Shown here: positions 59,488 through 64,000 of the stretch, one piece after another | How the letters are laid out: the number at the start of each line of letters is the position of its first letter | Position numbering within the stretch: position 1 is the first letter of the stretch | Assembly: GCF_013702265.1 (NCBI RefSeq) | Contig: NZ_CP059348.1 | Span: 2,914,001-2,978,000 of the forward strand | Direction: 5' to 3' | Origin: Providencia rettgeri | GTDB lineage: Bacteria > Pseudomonadota > Gammaproteobacteria > Enterobacterales > Enterobacteriaceae | Length of the DNA: 64,000 nt | Notes under the pieces: model-generated | What the model saw: only the letters and a program-made list of their open reading frames with translations | Told to the model about the DNA's origin: nothing | Database searches by the model: none | Translations under genes and position numbers: made by a program

Positions 59488-60574
59488 AAAAATCGTTATG
59501 TTGCTCCTGCTGCTGTGCGCCTTGAATGCGCACGCCCAAATAGTGGATACCTGGGAATTTAATTCCAATGAGGAACAAGAATTATCTTTGCAGATTGCCT
59601 CACAGTTACGTTGCCCTCAATGCCAAAACCAAAACTTATTAGAATCCAATGCACCTACCGCAGTCAGTATGCGCCATCAAGTTTTTAAAATGGTCTCTGA
59701 AGGGAAAAGTGAATCTCAAATTAAACACTATATGACCGAGCGTTATGGTGACTTTGTTTTATATAATCCCCCATTAACGCTTAGCACCCTACTATTATGG
59801 TTACTTCCCGTATTTACGGTTCTTTGTATTATCTTTATTTTATGGAAAACATTAAAAGTAAAAAATAAAATTAATCAGCGCATTATTTTATTAGACCCCT
59901 CTATTCCGTTAATAGAAAAATACAACCGGACTCACTCTGACATACAATTATTACCGGCTATCAATAATGAAAAAATACTTCAGTATCCTCATTGGAATAA
60001 GATAAGTAACATCCTTATTATCATCATAATCTGCATTATGATAGCGGGATATTTTTTATTACCACGATTCCACTCAACACTTGATTTATATCAAAGACAA
60101 AATGACCCTATTTTGCTGTTTACACCATTAGAGCGTGAAACGCAGGATCTACAACGTTTACAAGCAGATATCCGCCAATCCCCTGAAAACAGTGAACTTT
60201 GGGCTGTTTTAGGTGAATACTATCTTTATCAAAATAGCTATGAAAATGCTTTAATTGCCTATGGCTATGCACTCAAATATCGCGGTGAGAATGCCCAACT
60301 CTATGCCGCAATTGCCACAGTGATGTATTACCAAGCCGGACAAGTGGTTACAAATGACACACAGAAAATGATAGACAAAGCATTAAGTCTAGATAAGAAT
60401 GAAGTCACCGCATTGATGTTATTAGCCTCAGATGCCTTTATCAATGCCAATTACACAACGGCGATTAATATCTGGCAAAACCTACTTGATAGTAATAATC
60501 CTAGAGTCAATCGCGCTCAAATTATTGAAGCCATTCATATGGCTAAATTAATGGAAAATAGTGGGAAACAGTGA
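59480..60574 (+). CDS. NrfF-NrfG fusion protein
   Basis: The 364-residue protein joins an NrfF-type domain to an NrfG-type TPR domain. The N-terminus has a signal peptide (1-19), LRCPQCQNQN (C45, C48), the conserved YMTERYGDFVLYNPPL and a membrane helix (~106-124). A second helix (~175-192) leads into a periplasmic TPR region (~215-355). E. coli has separate nrfF (127) and nrfG (198) genes, whereas this is organised like CcmH-CcmI fusions such as ccmH at 42282. No internal stop or second start interrupts it. It completes nrfABCDEFG. Confidence 0.9.
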   Translation: MIKKIVMLLLLLCALNAHAQIVDTWEFNSNEEQELSLQIASQLRCPQCQNQNLLESNAPTAVSMRHQVFKMVSEGKSESQIKHYMTERYGDFVLYNPPLTLSTLLLWLLPVFTVLCIIFILWKTLKVKNKINQRIILLDPSIPLIEKYNRTHSDIQLLPAINNEKILQYPHWNKISNILIIIIICIMIAGYFLLPRFHSTLDLYQRQNDPILLFTPLERETQDLQRLQADIRQSPENSELWAVLGEYYLYQNSYENALIAYGYALKYRGENAQLYAAIATVMYYQAGQVVTNDTQKMIDKALSLDKNEVTALMLLASDAFINANYTTAINIWQNLLDSNNPRVNRAQIIEAIHMAKLMENSGKQ

Positions 60575-60581
60575 ACAAAAA

Positions 60582-60607
60582 TAATAAAGGCCCCTGAACC
60601 TTTATTA
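60582..60607 (+). terminator. nrf operon terminal hairpin
   Basis: TAATAAAGG (60582-60590) and CCTTTATTA (60599-60607) form a perfect 9-bp stem with an 8-base loop, eight bases after the last nrf stop. There is no T run, similar to the ccm hairpin at 42221. Confidence 0.55.
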
Positions 60608-60681
60608 CCTCGCGGTATCCATAATTGATAAAAAATAATAATAAGTTTATTTATTAAATATAATAATCTAGAAAAAATATC

Positions 60682-61083
60682 ATGACGAATAAGATGCTTT
60701 CTATCTTAGTGATTATTCTTATCGCAGGAGGATCATTTCTTGCAGGAGTAATGGCTAACTACACACCTGATTTAGATGTTATCAAGAAATCCGAGCGAGC
60801 TGTGGAAGACTTGTTGAATTTCCCTAAAACCGTCGAATTTAAAGATGTGAAATACCATGTCATCAGAGAGACCTCTGATCGCGGTATGTTAGGCTACGTT
60901 TGTGGTCAAGTTCTGGTATTTGATGCAAAAAATAGCTATACCTACAAACGTTTTATGGTGAAAACGTACCTGAATGAAGATGGTAGAAATATCGTTTCCA
61001 TTCCGCTATTGGATAGAGACGAAATGGAATTTCCGCTTGAGGAATTTAATTACTTGTGGCGTAAAAATTGTCAGAATAGATAA
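60682..61083 (+). CDS. Hypothetical membrane-anchored protein
   Basis: I do not recognise this 133-residue protein. It has one N-terminal membrane segment or uncleaved signal (MLSILVIILIAGGSFLAGVM) and a soluble domain of ~105 residues with KTVEFKDVKYHVI and GYVCGQVLVFDAKNSYTYKRFMV. Two cysteines (C75 and one near the C-terminus) could pair in the periplasm. No strong ribosome site is evident, but the coding frame is open and the composition looks genic. It lies 108 bases after the nrf genes; a link is not shown. Confidence 0.65.
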   Translation: MTNKMLSILVIILIAGGSFLAGVMANYTPDLDVIKKSERAVEDLLNFPKTVEFKDVKYHVIRETSDRGMLGYVCGQVLVFDAKNSYTYKRFMVKTYLNEDGRNIVSIPLLDRDEMEFPLEEFNYLWRKNCQNR

Positions 61084-61140
61084 TTATACTTAATTGAATA
61101 TTATCTATTTCTTACGAAATTAATGATTTTTCTTTGAGTC

Positions 61141-61377
61141 TTATTTACAGCAACATGAAGGCTTGCCTGTTAATTCTGCTTCTTGGATTGGTGGGCATTT
61201 CACCGTGCCATAAGAACAAAAAACGCAGCAATCCCCTTCTAATGGCTTTAATAATACACCGCAACCCGTGCATTCATAAAACCACTGACAAGCATTGGTT
61301 GGCATCTCTTCCATTTTCGAACACCCACATTCTGGGCACGTAATTTCAGACATCAATTCAATTTTGGCTTGACTCAT
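61141..61377 (-). CDS. Cysteine-rich GDCCVFCSYG-type small protein
   Basis: The 78-residue protein starts at 61377 with GAGG upstream. It has two zinc-ribbon-like pairs, CPECGCSKMEEMPTNACQWF and CTGCG, then the signature GDCCVFCSYGTVKCPPIQ that defines a widespread small-protein family, and a CCCK end. The cysteine count (about a dozen) suggests metal binding, probably zinc. I know no function for the family. It is divergent from yegD. Confidence 0.8.
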   Translation of the reverse strand: MSQAKIELMSEITCPECGCSKMEEMPTNACQWFYECTGCGVLLKPLEGDCCVFCSYGTVKCPPIQEAELTGKPSCCCK

Positions 61378-61561
61378 TTGATCCTCGATAGGGTATTTCA
61401 CAATAAATAATTCTGTTTATCCTACAAAATTATGTCGCCCTTATCCTTGCGCCAAATTAGGTTTCTCACACAAAATAAAAATGCGGTTCCAATAGCATTT
61501 CCCGCAAGGTTGATATACAGTTTTCCACTTTTTTCAAAGCACCCTAGATTTTGGAGGCGAA

Positions 61562-62914
61562 ATGTTTATTGGTTTTGACTACGGAACATCTAACTGCTCC
61601 GTCGCAATCATGAAAGATGGCAAACCACAATTGTTACCCCTTGAAGGCAACAATTTTTATATTCCATCAACCTTGTGTGCGCCGACAAGAGAATCGGTTT
61701 CAGAGCACTTATTTCGCCATCTGAATATTTCTCCGACAGACTCAGTAGGCCAGCAAATCCTCCGACGCTCTATTGCGTTTAATCAGGATGAAGGCATTGA
61801 ACTGGAGCCGGAAGATATTGTTTTCGGGCAAGCTGCGCTGGACTTATATTTAAGCGACCCTCGAGATGTCTACTATGTAAAATCACCTAAATCTTTTTTA
61901 GGTGCATCAGGCTTACACGAAACCCAAGTCAGTTTCTTCGAAGATTTAGTGTGCGCCATGATGGCAAATATCAAGCATACTGCCGAAGCAAGTACCCAAC
62001 AAACCATCACTGACACCGTGATTGGTCGCCCAATTAACTTCCATGGACGTGGTGGCGAACTGGCGAACCAGCAAGCAGAAGCTATCTTATTAAAAGCGGC
62101 TAAACGTGCTGGATTTAAGAATATTGCGTTCCAGTTTGAGCCCGTTGCCGCAGGGTTAGAGTATGAATCTACCCTAACGAAAGACCAGACTATTTTAGTG
62201 GTGGATATTGGCGGGGGAACCACTGACTGTTCACTTATCCAAATGGGCCCAAGTTACAAAGACAGCCATGACCGTACAAGCTCTTTATTAGCACACACTG
62301 GTCAACGTGTTGGCGGAAACGATCTGGATATTTTCGTCGCCTTAAAACAGTTAATGCAGCTTTTTGGTATGGAAAGCCAATATCAATCGGGGATCAAAAT
62401 GCCTCTGTTGCAGTTTTGGAACCCAATTGCCATTAACAATGTGGAAGCACAAAAAGAGTTTTATTCTCGCGCTAACCTCAATGCATTAACCCGCTTACAG
62501 CAAGATGCTCAAGAGCCTGCCTTGCTCGCCCGTTTGCTCGAGGTTTATCACCAAACGCTGGGTTACAGCATTGTACGCAAAGCGGAAGAGGCGAAAATCG
62601 CCCTCTCTGATGAGCAAAATTATTTAGCGAAAATTGCATTATCTAAAGAGCTGCTTGAAGTGAATATTGGACGTGATCAATTGATTGATGCGATTGAATC
62701 ACCAAAAAGCAAAATGATTGAGTTGGTGAAAGAAGCCGTTGTACAAGGAGGCGTTCAGCTGGATGCTATTTTTGTCACCGGGGGTAGTGCCCGCTCGCCT
62801 ATCTTACATCAAGCGATTCAAGAACAACTGCCGAACATCCCTATTGTTCGTGGTGATGATTTTGGCTCGGTTACCGCTGGGTTAGCCCGCTGGGCGCAAA
62901 CCTGCTTTAAATAA
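61562..62914 (+). CDS. yegD: Hsp70-family chaperone-like protein YegD
   Basis: The 450-residue protein equals E. coli YegD in length and closely resembles it. The actin/Hsp70 ATPase motifs are present: FIGFDYGTSNCSVAIMKDGK (phosphate 1), VVDIGGGTTDCSLIQMG (phosphate 2) and VTGGSARSPILHQAI (adenosine). The C-terminal substrate-binding lid of DnaK is absent, so it is a truncated Hsp70 paralogue of unknown client. It is a single gene with GGAGG upstream and its own terminator. Confidence 0.96.
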   Translation: MFIGFDYGTSNCSVAIMKDGKPQLLPLEGNNFYIPSTLCAPTRESVSEHLFRHLNISPTDSVGQQILRRSIAFNQDEGIELEPEDIVFGQAALDLYLSDPRDVYYVKSPKSFLGASGLHETQVSFFEDLVCAMMANIKHTAEASTQQTITDTVIGRPINFHGRGGELANQQAEAILLKAAKRAGFKNIAFQFEPVAAGLEYESTLTKDQTILVVDIGGGTTDCSLIQMGPSYKDSHDRTSSLLAHTGQRVGGNDLDIFVALKQLMQLFGMESQYQSGIKMPLLQFWNPIAINNVEAQKEFYSRANLNALTRLQQDAQEPALLARLLEVYHQTLGYSIVRKAEEAKIALSDEQNYLAKIALSKELLEVNIGRDQLIDAIESPKSKMIELVKEAVVQGGVQLDAIFVTGGSARSPILHQAIQEQLPNIPIVRGDDFGSVTAGLARWAQTCFK

Positions 62915-62921
62915 TCGAGTT

Positions 62922-62951
62922 CCCAATGCCGTTTGTGCGGCATTGGGCTTT
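62922..62951 (+). terminator. yegD terminator
   Basis: CCCAATGCCG (62922-62931) and CGGCATTGGG (62938-62947) form a perfect 10-bp stem with a 6-base loop followed by CTTTC. It is close to the yegD stop and sits in the convergent gap with the ABC transporter genes. Confidence 0.75.
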
Positions 62952-62963
62952 CACGATCCTCAA

Positions 62964-63644
62964 CTACTCTTCGAGTAAACGCCCCTCTTTTAAGTAGCTG
63001 ATTTTATTTGCCATTAACTGGGCTTCGTCTTCACTGTGGGTCACCAACAACGCCGTCTGACCCGCCGCACGTAAAATATCCCGCACTTCTTGACCTAAGC
63101 GTTTTCGGCTATCAGGATCAAGGCTAGAAAGCGGTTCATCCAGCAACAGCACCGCTGGTTGCGGCGCTAACGCTCGTGCTAATGCAATACGCTGCTGCTG
63201 ACCACCCGACATTTCGTGAGGATAGCGTTCCGCTAAGCCACTCAATTCTACCAAGGTTAATAGCTGTTGAACTCGAGCGTGTTGCTGCTCTTTAGGCTGT
63301 TTTCTGAGCCCAAATGCCACGTTCTGCGCCGCCGTTAAGTGAGGAAACAAGGCATAATCTTGGAAAACCATACCAACATTACGCTGTTCAGGCGGCAGGT
63401 GAAGATTTGGGCCAGCAACACAGCGGCCACCCACGTAGATGGTTCCTTGCTCTACCTGCTCAAAACCAGCAATCGCTCTCAATGCCGTGGTTTTCCCGCA
63501 TCCTGAAGCCCCAAGTAAACAACCAATTCCCCCAGCATCAATATGCAAAGAAAAGCCATTAAGTACATGGTTACGTTGATGTTTGTTGCCATAAGAAACA
63601 TGGACATTGTCAAGAACTAAGGTTGAATCAGACACCGAAGACAT
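62964..63644 (-). CDS. ABC transporter ATP-binding protein (FbpC/ThiQ-like importer)
   Basis: The 226-residue ATPase has Walker A GASGCGKT (~44-51), Q-loop VFQDYALFPHLT, signature MSGGQQQR (~145-152), Walker B LLLDEP and the H-loop VTHSEDE. The set resembles ATPases of ferric iron or similar binding-protein-dependent importers but lacks the C-terminal regulatory domain. It lies 18 bases after the permease gene on the same strand. The ATG at 63644 has AAGGA touching it, so the in-frame GTG at 63635 may be the true start. Confidence 0.88.
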   Translation of the reverse strand: MSSVSDSTLVLDNVHVSYGNKHQRNHVLNGFSLHIDAGGIGCLLGASGCGKTTALRAIAGFEQVEQGTIYVGGRCVAGPNLHLPPEQRNVGMVFQDYALFPHLTAAQNVAFGLRKQPKEQQHARVQQLLTLVELSGLAERYPHEMSGGQQQRIALARALAPQPAVLLLDEPLSSLDPDSRKRLGQEVRDILRAAGQTALLVTHSEDEAQLMANKISYLKEGRLLEE

Positions 63645-63662
63645 TCCTTAACATAATCATTT

Positions 63663-64000
63663 TTATTGAGACGACCGTTTTGATTGAGATGAAGTCAACT
63701 GACTGCGCGCTAGGAGGATCACAGGCAATGTTCCTGCTAGCACAATTAATAGTGCCGCGATCGCGCCTTCTTCATAGGTTCCTCGCGCTGCCTCTGCATA
63801 TAACGAGGTTGCTAACGTCTCAAAATTCACCGGACGTAACAGTAATGTGGTCGGCAACTCTTTCATCGCATCCGCAAAGACCAACAATGCACTGGTAACA
63901 AGTGCCGGACGTAATAGTGGCAGGTGCACACGAAAGAACGTTCGCAGCTCACTTTCCCCTAACAGCCTTGAGGCTTGTTCCATACTCGGCGGAATACGGG
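63663..64000 (-). CDS. ABC transporter permease, C-terminal part (runs off the window)
   Basis: The last ~112 residues of a binding-protein-dependent permease. The EAA motif EQASRLLGESELRTFFRVHLPLLRP (key residues E, A, G, the loop that docks to the ATPase) is followed by two membrane helices and a basic tail. The reading frame continues past 64000 with RIPPS before it. The pattern resembles FbpB/SfuB-type ferric iron permeases. The binding-protein gene presumably lies upstream, outside the window. Confidence 0.82.
   Translation of the reverse strand, partial: RIPPSMEQASRLLGESELRTFFRVHLPLLRPALVTSALLVFADAMKELPTTLLLRPVNFETLATSLYAEAARGTYEEGAIAALLIVLAGTLPVILLARSQLTSSQSKRSSQ

Overview
The window looks like chromosomal DNA from a gammaproteobacterium of the Morganellaceae, most likely Providencia or a close relative. 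This is inferred from remembered protein similarity and the modest, AT-rich base composition judged by eye; no search was run. Most genes have clear enterobacterial counterparts, but neighbours are combined differently from E. coli. I see no rRNA, tRNA, CRISPR array, insertion sequence or prophage.

Layout. 1-7.2 kb: the start of an acyl-CoA synthetase gene, leuO, and the leucine operon leuLABCD with its attenuator. 7.2-11.4 kb: a long imperfect palindromic repeat, the small RNA gene sgrS divergent from sgrR, then mutH and ygdQ. 11.4-17.5 kb: a small HhH protein, an alpha/beta hydrolase, the agmatine route to putrescine (speA, speB) and metK. 17.6-22.4 kb: a Fic enzyme gene flanked by direct repeats, a split YeeE/YedE transporter with a BigR-like ArsR regulator, sprT, and mgtE behind an M-box Mg2+ riboswitch. 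22.4-27.9 kb: hcp-hcr (nitrosative stress), clcA and tehB; hcp and tehB both carry NsrR-like and FNR-like sites. 28-35 kb: a secreted choloylglycine/penicillin V acylase family enzyme, a membrane protein of unknown function, yceJ-yceI, a GST, a lone mdcG and a FUSC-like protein. 34.5-39.4 kb: a DAPG-hydrolase-like gene divergent from a TetR gene and an NAD(P)-binding protein gene, a small XRE regulator in a gene-poor AT-rich stretch, and a Rob-like AraC regulator. 39.4-42 kb: an OprC-like copper TonB receptor with a Met/His-rich DUF2946 protein.

42.2-60.6 kb is a respiratory island for nitrate reduction to ammonium. napFDAGHBC and nrfABCDE plus an nrfF-nrfG fusion diverge from a shared regulatory region holding NarP-type and FNR-type sites. 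Downstream of napC lie ccmCDEFGH for cytochrome c maturation, but ccmA and ccmB, which E. coli has at exactly this position, are absent. nrfE and the NrfFG fusion supply the dedicated machinery for the CWSCK heme of NrfA. 60.6-64 kb: a small anchored protein of unknown function, a cysteine-rich GDCCVFCSYG protein, the Hsp70 paralogue yegD, and the distal part of an ABC importer operon (ATPase and partial permease) that leaves the window.

The least ordinary features are the ccmAB gap, the exact OprC-type copper ligand spacing in the TonB receptor, the DAPG hydrolase/TetR pair, the paired NsrR+FNR sites at hcp and tehB, the short SgrS without SgrT, and the repeats bracketing fic.
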